Assembly (NCBI RefSeq): GCF_001889305.1
Contig: NZ_CP013074.1
Location: 1,426,001 to 1,490,000 of the forward strand
DNA length: 64,000 nucleotides
Reading direction: 5' to 3'
Source of the DNA: Dehalococcoides mccartyi
GTDB lineage: Bacteria; Chloroflexota; Dehalococcoidia; Dehalococcoidales; Dehalococcoidaceae
Part shown: positions 53,771-63,233 of the stretch, one piece after another
Layout of the letters: the number at the start of each line of letters is the position of its first letter
How positions within the stretch are numbered: position 1 is the first letter of the stretch
Notes under the pieces: model-generated
What the model saw: the letters and a program-made list of their open reading frames with translations, nothing else
What the model was told of the DNA's origin: nothing
The model's database searches: none
Program-made: the position numbers and the translations under genes

Positions 53771-53862
53771 CCCCCGTCTTCACCAAAGCTAGAAACATGA
53801 CTTGGCCTTAATAGGCGAGGGCATTTGAACGTAAATATCAGGACGGGGAGTTCAGGGTATCT
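53771..53862 (+). repeat. ssrA-3'-end-like site, copy 3
   Basis: The core is CCCCCGTCTTCACCA (one T variant), followed by AAGCTAG and the common flank to GGACGGGGAGTTC. It lies between the MarR gene and the next rdhB, so it is a module border. The hairpin at 53909-53934 ends the following leftward rdhBA transcript. Confidence 0.6.
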
Positions 53863-53908
53863 AAAAACTCCTTATCTCTACGTAGAATTAAAACCATGGA
53901 AACAAAAG

Positions 53909-53934
53909 AAGGGGGGGGAGCAAGCTCCCCCCTT
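53909..53934 (-). terminator. hairpin after rdhB
   Basis: A G-run ending in GGGGGAGC pairs with GCTCCCCC around AA. It lies 27 bases past the rdhB stop at 53962. Confidence 0.6.
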
Positions 53935-53961
53935 TCCAAATACCTATGGCTATTTCCTAAC

Positions 53962-54234
53962 CTAAGACTGTTTTGCTCTCCTAGCAGCTAACTGCCAGGC
54001 AACTGCCAGCAGAACAAGAGATGGCAATCCGGTAACCAGCAGGAACAAATAGGCTGCTTTCGGCTCTACCTCTGCCAGACTACCGAAATAATTCTGGACG
54101 GTGAAAAGGAGCATAAGTACCCCGATTGCGCCAATCAGCCATTCATACCAAGTAAGTGAAATTTTCTTGGTTCGTAGCCCCATCATAAGACCCAGAAATG
54201 CAGCTCCAAGAATAAGACCAATTATTAACCACAT
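53962..54234 (-). CDS. rdhB: reductive dehalogenase membrane anchor
   Basis: The 90-aa protein is a paralogue of the one at 33936-34208 (WLIIGLILGAAFLGLMMG, then LTWYEWLIGAIGVLMLLF, ending QLAARRAKQS). It lies 21 bases after its rdhA. Confidence 0.92.
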   Translation of the reverse strand: MWLIIGLILGAAFLGLMMGLRTKKISLTWYEWLIGAIGVLMLLFTVQNYFGSLAEVEPKAAYLFLLVTGLPSLVLLAVAWQLAARRAKQS

Positions 54235-54255
54235 AAATTACCATTTCTCCTTTAT

Positions 54256-55707
54256 TTAATAACCACCATGTTTTGAGAAGGAAGTTGTATCCCAGCCCAT
54301 CGATGGTAAGGATAAATCCCACCAGTCTTCTTTTTCTTCCCCAGACTTCACCCCATAGCCGAAGGTCTTATCCGCTTTCCACAGAAATTCGTTAAACATT
54401 GGAGTTGTGGCTAGTGTAGCCTTAACCACATCATGTACCATGGCTGCGCCATTTACATTAAAAGTACATGTAGCCATACATGTCCCGCAACCGCCTTCAA
54501 AACAGTACATCCAACACTCTATATGGTTTGCGTAGAACATCCGCTTGCCGGAAGGATGGATAATATCCGGTTTACCATATAATGTAGGGAGTTCCCAACT
54601 CGGTTCTTTATCGTAAGGGATTACTTGGGTCGGACAGTTTTGGGCACACTTATTGCAAGTCTGACAAAAGCGCCAGATACCAGCATCTATAGGTGTAGTG
54701 GGTTCAACTGGCAAGTCAGTTATAAATGTAAAGAAACCTGAAACCGGTCCGTAGTCCGGAGAGATACAATACCCGCTATTCCGGCTTGATTCCGCCAGAC
54801 CGGTAAGAATAGCACTAACTGCTGCAGGCATAGGGCCAGCCTGTGGTACAGGATAGCCATAACAATGATACCCGATACCTCTGATAAATTCTTGGAAAGC
54901 CGGCTGAAGCATACTGAAGTGACGGTAACGGGATACATTGGCTGCAAATTGTAATGAAGATCTGTCGGAAGTTCGATACATTTCCCGGGACATAGGCAGG
55001 GACATAGATATCTTATAAAGCTTCCTGTCAGGGAAAACGTATTTATCGGTACCTTCGTAGCCAACATCTACATCCTCAAATACCTGCCTCTTGTTGGGGA
55101 CTTGTTTATGATAAGTGTAGAATATTTTTTCTCTCTCCTGGCTGGAAATTTCACCAAAACCAACCATACCGGCACCCAGAAAAGTAAGAACACTGCGTAC
55201 CATCCGGCTGTTTTCTTCAGGTGTACCCTCCCATTTAGGGGCGCCGGTTGTTGCAGGGGTAGGAATAAGACCCGGGCCCATGAAAGATATACCGTGAATC
55301 ATCATCGGTACAATTGAGCTGAATCCCAAGGCTTGGTCACGCAAAGTTTTCCCCGGTGTATTATTGATAGCGGCTTCAACGTTGGGAGACATTATATTCG
55401 ATGATAAACGCCTTTTTACCTCTTCGCTTCCAAGGTAGTGAATTTGGGTTTCAGTCTGCTGCCCGCTAACTCTGCCATCCGGCGGAGTCATAATATCCCA
55501 ATCTACCTCAAGCGTGGGCTGGTACAATTCTCTATCCTTTACCCACCATGGTCTTTCATTTGCTGCTGAGGGTGAAGCGATCACCTCATCAAGGTCGTGA
55601 AACATTGGGGCAGTTGCAGTTGCAGCTGCGGTACCAATACCTGCTCCCGCCAAACCCAAAGCCTTAACGAAATCACGACGGCTTACTATTGAATGAAAAT
55701 TGGACAT
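54256..55707 (-). CDS. rdhA: reductive dehalogenase catalytic subunit, paralogue of 34229-35674
   Basis: The 483-aa protein has the same Tat signal and unusual second cluster motif as the gene at 34229 (CQTCNKCAQNCP; CWMYCFEGGCGTCMATC). By reading I count about 26 substitutions and a two-residue insertion near residue 30. The last bases of its 5' end already belong to the near-identical repeat. The substrate is unknown. Confidence 0.93.
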   Translation of the reverse strand: MSNFHSIVSRRDFVKALGLAGAGIGTAAATATAPMFHDLDEVIASPSAANERPWWVKDRELYQPTLEVDWDIMTPPDGRVSGQQTETQIHYLGSEEVKRRLSSNIMSPNVEAAINNTPGKTLRDQALGFSSIVPMMIHGISFMGPGLIPTPATTGAPKWEGTPEENSRMVRSVLTFLGAGMVGFGEISSQEREKIFYTYHKQVPNKRQVFEDVDVGYEGTDKYVFPDRKLYKISMSLPMSREMYRTSDRSSLQFAANVSRYRHFSMLQPAFQEFIRGIGYHCYGYPVPQAGPMPAAVSAILTGLAESSRNSGYCISPDYGPVSGFFTFITDLPVEPTTPIDAGIWRFCQTCNKCAQNCPTQVIPYDKEPSWELPTLYGKPDIIHPSGKRMFYANHIECWMYCFEGGCGTCMATCTFNVNGAAMVHDVVKATLATTPMFNEFLWKADKTFGYGVKSGEEKEDWWDLSLPSMGWDTTSFSKHGGY

Positions 55708-55870
55708 ATTCCATTTCTCCTTTTAGTTTGATTGCGTCCTTTCCCTATGTCACCCTGTTTTCTCTAACTTTCGTACGTCCTCCTCTTAACCATCATTGCT
55801 TATTTATACTCAATTCTATAAAAGGAGTGCGGGTTTTTAATCGTACTATATACGTATTCGGTATCATCAT

Positions 55871-55913
55871 TAAGTGCCAAGGGATGTCACATATGTGCTC
55901 CCCAACAGTGCCC
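55871..55913. promoter_or_regulatory. GTGC-rich upstream element, copy B
   Basis: It is identical to the element at 35838-35880 (TAAGTGCC, GATGTCAC, GTGCTCCC, CAGTGCCC) and lies upstream of the 54256 rdhA. Confidence 0.6.
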
Positions 55914-56048
55914 AAGGCACAGCATAACCTGATAAACCAGTTTACATATTAGTAAACTCCCAATTTTTCAACCGGAAATGCCCAAAAGTCATAAAACCAC
56001 ATGATTATTGCGGCGGTGAATAGCGGCTAGTCTTGCTAAAAACTAAAT

Positions 56049-56150
56049 CTATTTAGCCCTTCTAGCCACCAGTTACCAGACAACCAGTAGCAGTACGAGA
56101 CCAATAACCCCGAATATCAGTGACCCCATCCATGCTGACAAAGACACCGG
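56049..56150 (-). pseudogene. rdhB: rdhB fragment with in-frame stop, copy B
   Basis: It corresponds to 36016-36117 and has the same internal TAA and the same SAWMGSLIFG core. It shows that the decay came before the duplication. Confidence 0.7.
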
Positions 56151-56266
56151 AGAAAGATGGAATGGGACTGATACTTTAAAATGAACTTGGCTAGATACTA
56201 CCCCATAAATAACAAAGGGGGAGAAACCAGTTTCTCCCCCTAAATAATCTGTTAATATTCCTTAAA

Positions 56267-56536
56267 TTAAGACTGTTTGGTTTTCCTGACGGACAACTGC
56301 CAGGCTACACCCAGCAGTATAAGGGCGATAATACCAAAAATAAGCGCCCCCATCCAGGCTGACTGGGGTTCATTTTCACGCAGAGAGCTGAAATAATGCT
56401 GACCGGTAGCAAATAAGGCTAATACACCCAAGCCGCCCAGCAACCATTCATACCACTTTGTGAACACCCCCTTTTGCACCAGCCTATTAGCCACAAGAGC
56501 TATAACTGCACCTGCAAGCAATCCAATCCAAAACAT
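56267..56536 (-). CDS. rdhB: reductive dehalogenase membrane anchor, copy B
   Basis: The 89-aa protein is identical to the one at 36234-36503 and pairs with the rdhA at 56563. A strong hairpin (56216-56241) follows. Confidence 0.92.
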   Translation of the reverse strand: MFWIGLLAGAVIALVANRLVQKGVFTKWYEWLLGGLGVLALFATGQHYFSSLRENEPQSAWMGALIFGIIALILLGVAWQLSVRKTKQS

Positions 56537-56562
56537 TACATTACTCCTTTATTCATTTTGCC

Positions 56563-58047
56563 TTAGTAGGATGTATTTATACCGTAGGTATAATCATCTA
56601 TATTCCACCAATCACGCGGGTCCTTGCGTCCGTAACCCATGGTTTTCTCCATATTGGCAAAGAAACTGTTGAAAACAGGAGTAACGGAAACGGTATTACG
56701 TACCAAATCATGTATAAATGAACCGTCACCATTGGTATTAAAGGGGCAACTGCTTTGACAGACCGGACAATGCGGACAGATGGTGGTATTGGTACGCCAC
56801 CCGTTGAAACCGGGGCGTGAACCGGGCTGGGTAGCTTCCCAGGACGGGTCACCTTTCTCAATAAGACCGAACGGACAACTATCTGCGCAGATACCGCAGG
56901 TCTTGCAGAAGTCATACACGCCGAAGTCTATGGGTTTAGTGGACATAAGGGGCATATCGGTCATTATTACCCACATAGCCCGGTTGGTAGTTCCGTATTT
57001 GGGAACCAAGATGGGTGATGACATACGGCAGTGTTCGCCCATACCGGTTAAGGTCGCTATAGCACTGGAGTGGTAACCAGACATATGGGTAGAAACCGCA
57101 GTATACCCCAAAGCATGGATAAACTCCTGAATGATAGCCCCGACAAAGGGGAACCTCTGATAAGACCAATATACAGCGGCATCCTCATATTCACCGGCCT
57201 GGCGTCTGGTGGACTCGTAAGGCTGGCGGGCAGTCCACTGGAGTATGTATTTGGCTTTGGCAGGAATGACCAGTTTGGTGGGTGTTTCAGCCGCTTCGTC
57301 TACGTTTTCTATTACCAGCTGTTTCCCGCCGCTTTTCTCATGGAAAAGCTTGAAAACATCCGAATCCATTTCCTGAGCACCTACATCACAGCCGCCAAGG
57401 AAACGGACTACCTGACGCAGAGTAAGCAGGTTCTCTTCGGGTGTGCCTTCCCAGCGCGGTACACCAAAATCCTGCGGGCGGAGTGTTTCACTTGAGCGGA
57501 GACCCAGGAATGATGTGAAGGCAGCCGTACCTCCGGCCGCTGAAATAGCCTTAGCAACATTAACCCTTTTACCACCCATATTTATTTCGCCGGGCCACAT
57601 GCCCATCCGCATAAATTTGGTGGCCATAAAGAGGGCGGTTGTCCGGTTGTCTCCCAGACCGGCATAGCCGGGTTCCCAGCCCGGAAATTCCTTCTTCATG
57701 TAATCAAAAAGTACTTGCGCCTGTTCAGGGCTGGCCCAGGTACCAGAACTGCCGCCGGGGATACCCATGGCATATCTCTCCTGAGCCGTCAGTGTAGGCT
57801 TGGCCTGCATGGGGAAAACACCCTCCAGTTTGGGCAGATTCTGCCAGTCAATGGGCACTGAAGGATCTTTGAACTCCCTCTCTTTAACCCACCACGGCAG
57901 CTTCTGTACTCCGCCGGAAGAAGCAGTCAGCTCATCCACATCATGAAAAACCGGGGCGGCAGCAGACACTGCTCCGACACCGGCACCAGCCAGACCCAAA
58001 GCCTTCATAAAATCTCTTCGGGAAAGTGTTGAATGAAAATTGGACAT
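56563..58047 (-). CDS. rdhA: reductive dehalogenase catalytic subunit, copy B
   Basis: The 494-aa protein is identical to the one at 36530-38014, including Tat signal and both cluster motifs. Two copies of the gene raise its dose and give a substrate for recombination between copies. Confidence 0.95.
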   Translation of the reverse strand: MSNFHSTLSRRDFMKALGLAGAGVGAVSAAAPVFHDVDELTASSGGVQKLPWWVKEREFKDPSVPIDWQNLPKLEGVFPMQAKPTLTAQERYAMGIPGGSSGTWASPEQAQVLFDYMKKEFPGWEPGYAGLGDNRTTALFMATKFMRMGMWPGEINMGGKRVNVAKAISAAGGTAAFTSFLGLRSSETLRPQDFGVPRWEGTPEENLLTLRQVVRFLGGCDVGAQEMDSDVFKLFHEKSGGKQLVIENVDEAAETPTKLVIPAKAKYILQWTARQPYESTRRQAGEYEDAAVYWSYQRFPFVGAIIQEFIHALGYTAVSTHMSGYHSSAIATLTGMGEHCRMSSPILVPKYGTTNRAMWVIMTDMPLMSTKPIDFGVYDFCKTCGICADSCPFGLIEKGDPSWEATQPGSRPGFNGWRTNTTICPHCPVCQSSCPFNTNGDGSFIHDLVRNTVSVTPVFNSFFANMEKTMGYGRKDPRDWWNIDDYTYGINTSY

Positions 58048-58214
58048 ATTCCATTTCTCCTTTTAGTTTGATTACAGTCTTTCCTAGTGTTGCCCAGTCT
58101 TCGCTGAGCGCTCAAAAACCATATCCTCCTCATCACCTACTTAAAAAAACATACTAATTCTAAAGAGAATAAAGCAGACCGTAATCGTGCAAATTACGTA
58201 ATCAACATCAGCAT

Positions 58215-58257
58215 TAAGTGCCGCCCGATGTCACTAAAGTGCTTCCTGAAAGTGCAC
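58215..58257. promoter_or_regulatory. GTGC-rich element in divergent promoter, copy B
   Basis: It is identical to 38181-38223 and lies between the 56563 rdhA and the 58408 kinase, in a 360-base gap without a gene. Confidence 0.6.
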
Positions 58258-58407
58258 CCTAGGAACAATTGTATTTGCGGGATGAAGTTTATATGCTGGT
58301 ATAAGACTATTGAGTTAAAAATGACAGATATCCAAAATAGCTACAGTGGTATATGATTATTGTAATGGTAAACATGTACTGATCTTGTTATGCGAGGATA
58401 ATCTTAA

Positions 58408-59469
58408 ATGGTAAAAGATATTTCCTTGAAAAAGAATAGCTTGCAAAACCTGGTTGACATGGTACTGCTTGATAACGCCCAGGATGATGTTATAGTTCTG
58501 GACCCGGATGCAGTGGAAATTGTTTATATAAATAAAAAAGCTGCCCAAGCAAGGGGATACGAACCCGAAGAACTTATCGGAACATCCCTTCATATTCTTC
58601 ACACTCCGGATTCTGTTATCTCACTCGAGAAGAACTGGAGTAAACGCATACGAATACTCGAGCGAAAAGGTTTTAATATCGGAACAATTGTTCATGTATG
58701 CAAAGATGGCTCTATCATAATTTCCGAGTGTTTAAGCCGTTTAATCAAAATTGACGGTAAAAAATATGTTATGGCAACCCATAAGAATATCTCTGATGAT
58801 AACAATCAAATTGGTACTGCGGAAAGGGCAGCCGCTTATGTCAATGCCCAGGAGCAGGAGCGTGAGTGGATTTCTATGGAACTCCACGATAGAGTAATCC
58901 AAAATATGACCTCTATTCTGCATAATCTTGACTCGTTTTACCCAAAGGATACAGATACAAAGAATGCTCTCAAAAATATTTCAGAACAGTTATCTAAAAC
59001 CATACAGGAAACAAGATTTCTCACCAAAGAGCTTTACCCAAGCGCACTGGAGAGATACGGTTTAATCCCAATGATAAAAGATGAATTGTACAAACTGGAA
59101 CAGGAAATGCCCTGTGAAGTTGACCTTTCTGCTCCGGGTAAACTTATAATTCCGCAATACTTATCATCAACCCTGTATCGAGTCATACATGAAGCTTTGA
59201 ATAACATAAAAAAACACTCTAAAGCCACCAAAATCAGGCTCAAGCTTGATACCCAAAATAACCAGATACACCTGAGCATAACTGATAACGGGATAGGCTT
59301 GAATACCAACTTGCCTGACACCAAGCGGCCCAGTGGAATAAATATAATGCGCCAGAGAATAAGTATCATCGGAGGAGATTTGGTTATTAAAAGCAGCACC
59401 AAGGGGACAACTCTAAAAGTAATAGCCAATATACCGGAAGAATATTGTGATGAACTACCAAAACCCTGA
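58408..59469 (+). CDS. cytoplasmic PAS-domain histidine kinase, copy B
   Basis: The 353-aa protein is identical to 38374-39435, with the PAS, HisKA_3 (ELHDRVIQNM) and HATPase regions. The two loci therefore cannot differ in signal sensing at the kinase level. Confidence 0.93.
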   Translation: MVKDISLKKNSLQNLVDMVLLDNAQDDVIVLDPDAVEIVYINKKAAQARGYEPEELIGTSLHILHTPDSVISLEKNWSKRIRILERKGFNIGTIVHVCKDGSIIISECLSRLIKIDGKKYVMATHKNISDDNNQIGTAERAAAYVNAQEQEREWISMELHDRVIQNMTSILHNLDSFYPKDTDTKNALKNISEQLSKTIQETRFLTKELYPSALERYGLIPMIKDELYKLEQEMPCEVDLSAPGKLIIPQYLSSTLYRVIHEALNNIKKHSKATKIRLKLDTQNNQIHLSITDNGIGLNTNLPDTKRPSGINIMRQRISIIGGDLVIKSSTKGTTLKVIANIPEEYCDELPKP

Positions 59470-60118
59470 GATACGGATATTTGTTGTTGACGACCACGAG
59501 GTTGTCAGGCACGGGTTAAAAACCATGTTGGAGACTGTGCCTGATTTTATCGTTGTGGGAGAATCCGATGGTAGCGAGGCTGTTGTTGAGAAAATATGCC
59601 AGTCTAAAGCGGATATTCTGTTGCTGGATATACGTATAGAAGGTTCTGACGGCTTTCAAATAGCATCTCAGGTAAAAGCCCGTTTGCCTGCGTTGAAAAT
59701 AATCCTTATTTCCGGCTACGATAGCAATCTGTATATTACTGAATCTCTGCGTCATAAAATCCGGGGATTTATACCAAAAGGGTGTCAAAAAGAATACATC
59801 TTTACTGCCATAAGAATGGTAGCGCTGGGCGCAACCGTATGGCACGGCGATCAAATATTTCAGGCCATACGAAATCTGAATTCCGACGAAAACCAGATAA
59901 CCGTTTCCGAAGTTTCCGTCACTAACGCCTTGCTCGATCCACGCGAACTGCAAATACTCACTTTAGTATCTGCAGGAAAAACAAATAAAGCTATCAGTGC
60001 TGAATTGGATATTTCTATAGATATGGTGAAAAAAACAGTATCCAGGCTAATGCACAAATTTAATTCTACCAATCGGACACAATTAGCCACTGCCGGTTCT
60101 AAATTAAAATTAGTCTAA
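59450..60118 (+). CDS. LuxR/NarL-family response regulator, copy B
   Basis: The 222-aa protein is identical to 39416-40084. Its start overlaps the kinase stop by 20 bases. Cross-talk between the two copies must be complete. Confidence 0.93.
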   Translation: MNYQNPEIRIFVVDDHEVVRHGLKTMLETVPDFIVVGESDGSEAVVEKICQSKADILLLDIRIEGSDGFQIASQVKARLPALKIILISGYDSNLYITESLRHKIRGFIPKGCQKEYIFTAIRMVALGATVWHGDQIFQAIRNLNSDENQITVSEVSVTNALLDPRELQILTLVSAGKTNKAISAELDISIDMVKKTVSRLMHKFNSTNRTQLATAGSKLKLV

Positions 60119-60218
60119 ATTTAATGTACCTAATTACTAAAATAAATATACAATCACTTTTAGCATTCTATACTTAATTAAGAACAAAACAAAATAACAA
60201 TATTATTAATCTAACTAA

Positions 60219-60352
60219 CTAACAAATTCCAGCCGCTGTTCAGACCGCAGCCGACCCTCCCCCGTCTCCACCAAAGCTAAAAACATGGATTGGTTTTAAT
60301 AAAACCAATCCATACGGACGTAAATAACCAGACGGGGAGTTAGAGTTATTTA
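60219..60352 (+). repeat. ssrA-like site copy 4 with recombinase-tail remnant
   Basis: The core CCCCCGTCTCCACCA is at 60259-60273. On the minus strand the bases to its left encode VETGEGRLRSEQRLEF and a stop, a variant of the recombinase C-terminus at 40181. The right flank (AAGCTAAAAACATGG to GACGGGGAGTTAG) is the common one, with a hairpin from GGATTGGTTTTA and its complement. Confidence 0.65.
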
Positions 60353-60394
60353 AAAACCTCATCTCCACATTTGTATAAGAGCGGCAAATAAAAA

Positions 60395-60416
60395 GCGGGG
60401 GAAAAGATTCCCCCGC
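60395..60416 (-). terminator. hairpin after rdhB
   Basis: GCGGGGGAA pairs with TTCCCCCGC around AAGA; it lies 25 bases beyond the rdhB stop at 60441. Confidence 0.7.
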
Positions 60417-60440
60417 ATGGGTATAACCAAAAACTCTAAC

Positions 60441-60728
60441 CTAGGTCTGTTTTGCTCTTCTGGCTACCAGCTGCCAGGCAATTACCATAAGCACCAGCGC
60501 GGGTATGCCGATAATGGCAAACCCCATCCAGGCTGCAAAAGTAAATAACTCTGTCATGGCGCCGAAAAGATGCTGAACTGCCAGTAAAAGCAGGGCAAAG
60601 CCTACGACGCCTATCAGCCACTCATACCAGTTTGCCTTTATATTTTTCCGCTGCAACCATTTAAAAAATTCAAATATGCCAATAGCTGCAACTGCCCCAA
60701 TTAATGCAAAGGGAATGAAGTACTCCAT
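60441..60728 (-). CDS. rdhB: reductive dehalogenase membrane anchor
   Basis: The 95-aa protein has three hydrophobic segments (IPFALIGAVAAIGIFEFF; YEWLIGVVGFALLLLAVQ; GFAIIGIPALVLMVIAW) and ends QLVARRAKQT. It lies 21 bases after rdhA. Confidence 0.92.
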   Translation of the reverse strand: MEYFIPFALIGAVAAIGIFEFFKWLQRKNIKANWYEWLIGVVGFALLLLAVQHLFGAMTELFTFAAWMGFAIIGIPALVLMVIAWQLVARRAKQT

Positions 60729-60749
60729 AAAAACTCTATCCTCCTATAA

Positions 60750-62306
60750 TTATTGGCGTAAACTATTAGGATGGGTACCGTAGATATGCCATTCATCAGG
60801 GCTATTCCACCATGATTCAGGGTCTTTGTCCTGCTTACCATAGTGAAGAATACCTTCCATACTGGTAAAGAAGCTGTTGAACAGGGGGGTGGTGGCGACA
60901 GTTGATTTGACTATGCTATGGACAAAACTGCCGTCAGCAATAGTGTTAAACGGGCAGTTACCCTTACATGCACCGCCACAGGGTGTATACGCACATTTGA
61001 ATAAATTGCATCGCCAGCCTTTATAGCCAGGCAGGTTGAACATGACCTGTGTGCCGCCTTCCATCTTGTCATCAGCCCAGTTTTGCCCACAGTTATTATC
61101 CCAGCTGCGGTTAATGCCGCGTTCCGGTATGGCACCTACGGGGCATGTTTCAGCACAGATACCGCAGGTCTCACAGAATTTGGTAAAACCGGCATCTATC
61201 GGCTTAGTTAAAGCTAAAGGCAGATCTGTATAGAAGATGGCATGGGTGCGCATTAAACCGCCGTATTCAGGAGAACCAATCGTCTGGCCCAAGCGGGCAT
61301 GTTCTCCGACTCCACTTGCAATATCCCAAGCCAACGCTGGCTGCATGTCATGTCCGTAAGAGACATTGTAACCTAGCCCGCGGATAAACTGTTCAACTAT
61401 GTTTTTTGCATATGCAACTCGCGCATAAGACATATTTTCAGTACATCCGCCAAGGGCTGCACCGAGACCTCTACGAGCTATTTCATCACAGGACAAATTA
61501 TGAGTTGCTATCACATATCTTTGTGCACTAGGTAGATGAAAAGCAGGAGGGTCCTCGGTGAGATAGCTTTCGGTCGCATTATCATCAAATATTATGCGTC
61601 TTTGACCGGCCGTGGCTGGTATAGCTGGTAGTAAATTTGGACCGGTCGAAGCTCGAGCCGACGTTTGAAAAGGCATATAATCCCAAACGAATTTTTTAGT
61701 CTGCTCATTAAGCTCAGCAACGCCTACCATCGGCCCAAGCCCAACCAAACTGAAAACAGCCCGTATCATTAGAAGGTTTTCCTCTGGCGTACCCTGCCAT
61801 TTTGGCATACCAATTTCTTCAGGACGGTGGGCGGGTAAATTTGTCGACGTACCCCCTTGAACCAAGTTGCCGCAATAGCCGGAGTTCCCATAGGACATTG
61901 CTTCAAATGCTGAGCCTAGCGCTTCATCCCTTGTAGTAGGACCTTTATAATCGGGCCAAAATTCCTTCGCCTTCTCAGCCGTGGCTTCCTCACCAGCATG
62001 CTTTAACGCTGCGAATGCTTGAGGTCCTTCAGGATACGCATTCATGGTTACACCAAAATTCCAATTGGGGAAACCTCTTTGGTCACGGCGCTTCATTATA
62101 TTCCAATCAATCTCTATACCATAATCGCCATAATCTCTTTCTTTTACATACCAACCGCGTTTTAAAACGGCTTTAGTTGAACTGGCTGCTTCATCCAAAT
62201 CATGGAAAACTGGGGCTGTAGCGCTTGCTGCCCCTATTCCTGCCACCCCAAGACCCAGACCCTTCATAAAGTCCCGTCTGCTTACTGTGCTATGGAATTG
62301 GTTCAT
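60750..62306 (-). CDS. rdhA: reductive dehalogenase catalytic subunit
   Basis: This is the longest dehalogenase of the window (518 aa). The Tat signal is SRRDFMKGLGLGVAG. The cluster motifs are CETCGICAETCP and the extended CAYTPCGGACKGNCP, with one more cysteine than the classical form. The MarR gene diverges from it across a 231-base gap. The substrate is not recognisable. Confidence 0.94.
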   Translation of the reverse strand: MNQFHSTVSRRDFMKGLGLGVAGIGAASATAPVFHDLDEAASSTKAVLKRGWYVKERDYGDYGIEIDWNIMKRRDQRGFPNWNFGVTMNAYPEGPQAFAALKHAGEEATAEKAKEFWPDYKGPTTRDEALGSAFEAMSYGNSGYCGNLVQGGTSTNLPAHRPEEIGMPKWQGTPEENLLMIRAVFSLVGLGPMVGVAELNEQTKKFVWDYMPFQTSARASTGPNLLPAIPATAGQRRIIFDDNATESYLTEDPPAFHLPSAQRYVIATHNLSCDEIARRGLGAALGGCTENMSYARVAYAKNIVEQFIRGLGYNVSYGHDMQPALAWDIASGVGEHARLGQTIGSPEYGGLMRTHAIFYTDLPLALTKPIDAGFTKFCETCGICAETCPVGAIPERGINRSWDNNCGQNWADDKMEGGTQVMFNLPGYKGWRCNLFKCAYTPCGGACKGNCPFNTIADGSFVHSIVKSTVATTPLFNSFFTSMEGILHYGKQDKDPESWWNSPDEWHIYGTHPNSLRQ

Positions 62307-62537
62307 ATTTACACTCCATTCATATTATTTTGGCAGGGAAGACCAAACCTTTTTATCCTATTTTCACCTCCTTATCTTCACCAGCAGCCAATAATTTGAC
62401 TGCCCGTGAAACCTTTGAAGCAGTTTATCTATATAGTTTTTCTACACAGATAAATTGTATCACCTTAGTCAAGGGGATACTTGGTTTGAATATGAGAAAA
62501 GTAACAGCTAAAATTGGCATTATAAGGAGATAAGAAT

Positions 62538-63008
62538 ATGCCTAATTTCTACTTTTTTGATTTCGGGGATAAAAATGTCGAGTTGTTCGGCATAATAATG
62601 CGAACCAGAAATATCCTCTACAAACTCTCTAAGCGACAACTTCATCACCTAGATATAAGCCCGGAACAGTCAACTATTCTTAAAGTCGTAAAAAATAGCC
62701 CCACTCCCCCAACTCCCATCCAGATATCCCGCCAGCTCCTTAGAGAACCGCATACTATTGCTATTAATCTGAAACGAATGCAGAATAAGGAACTGATTAC
62801 TCTGGAACAGGATTCTGAATGGAAAAACAGGCTAAGGGTTAAACTGACTGACAAAGGTCAGCAACTTTGTGAAAAATCTTTATCCCCTGATTTTTTTCAA
62901 GAAGTGTTTCAGGATCTGACCGAAAAGGAAATTGACCAGTTCAAAAGTACTTTGGAGAAACTTTTAGCAGCTAATATGAAGAGACTGAAAACCCAAAAAC
63001 CGGAATGA
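62538..63008 (+). CDS. MarR-family regulator
   Basis: The 156-aa protein has a winged helix: SPTPPTPIQISRQLLREPHTIAINLKRMQNKELI and NRLRVKLTDKGQQL. It begins at ATG 62538 after AAGGAG. It diverges from the rdhA at 60750 and is the natural repressor of it, as described for Dehalococcoides rdh operons. Confidence 0.88.
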   Translation: MPNFYFFDFGDKNVELFGIIMRTRNILYKLSKRQLHHLDISPEQSTILKVVKNSPTPPTPIQISRQLLREPHTIAINLKRMQNKELITLEQDSEWKNRLRVKLTDKGQQLCEKSLSPDFFQEVFQDLTEKEIDQFKSTLEKLLAANMKRLKTQKPE

Positions 63009-63091
63009 CTGGCAGATTCCCTAGATAATATATTCACCTCAATTTATATTAGCCATAAACCCCAGCCGTCGTTCAGTCCATAGCCAACTCT

Positions 63092-63180
63092 CCCCCGTCT
63101 TCACCAAAGCTAATAAATACGGATTGGTCTTAATAAACCAATCTGTATAGACATAAATAACCAGACGGGGAGTTCGGGGT
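63092..63180 (+). repeat. ssrA-like site copy 5
   Basis: The core CCCCCGTCTTCACCA is at 63092-63106, followed by the common flank to AGACGGGGAGTTC. To the left (63062-63091) the bases match the recombinase-tail remnant at 60.2 kb. It closes the last rdh module of the window. Confidence 0.6.
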
Positions 63181-63233
63181 ATCTAAGCAACTTCTATCTC
63201 TATATCTGAGTAAAAATAGGCTTATGATATTGG

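Larger units (their letters stand above)
55667..60202. repeat. 4.5-kb duplicated segment, copy B
   Basis: It is the partner of 35634-40168, with the same gene order (rdhA 5' end, rdhB fossil, rdhB, rdhA, kinase, regulator). After its end it runs into an ssrA-like copy with the common flank, where copy A runs into the recombinase. Confidence 0.9.

Noticed and set aside
60750-62306. Assignment of this or another rdhA to a named enzyme such as vcrA, tceA or pceA
   Set aside because: The sequences show only general RdhA features; I cannot support a specific substrate without a database comparison.
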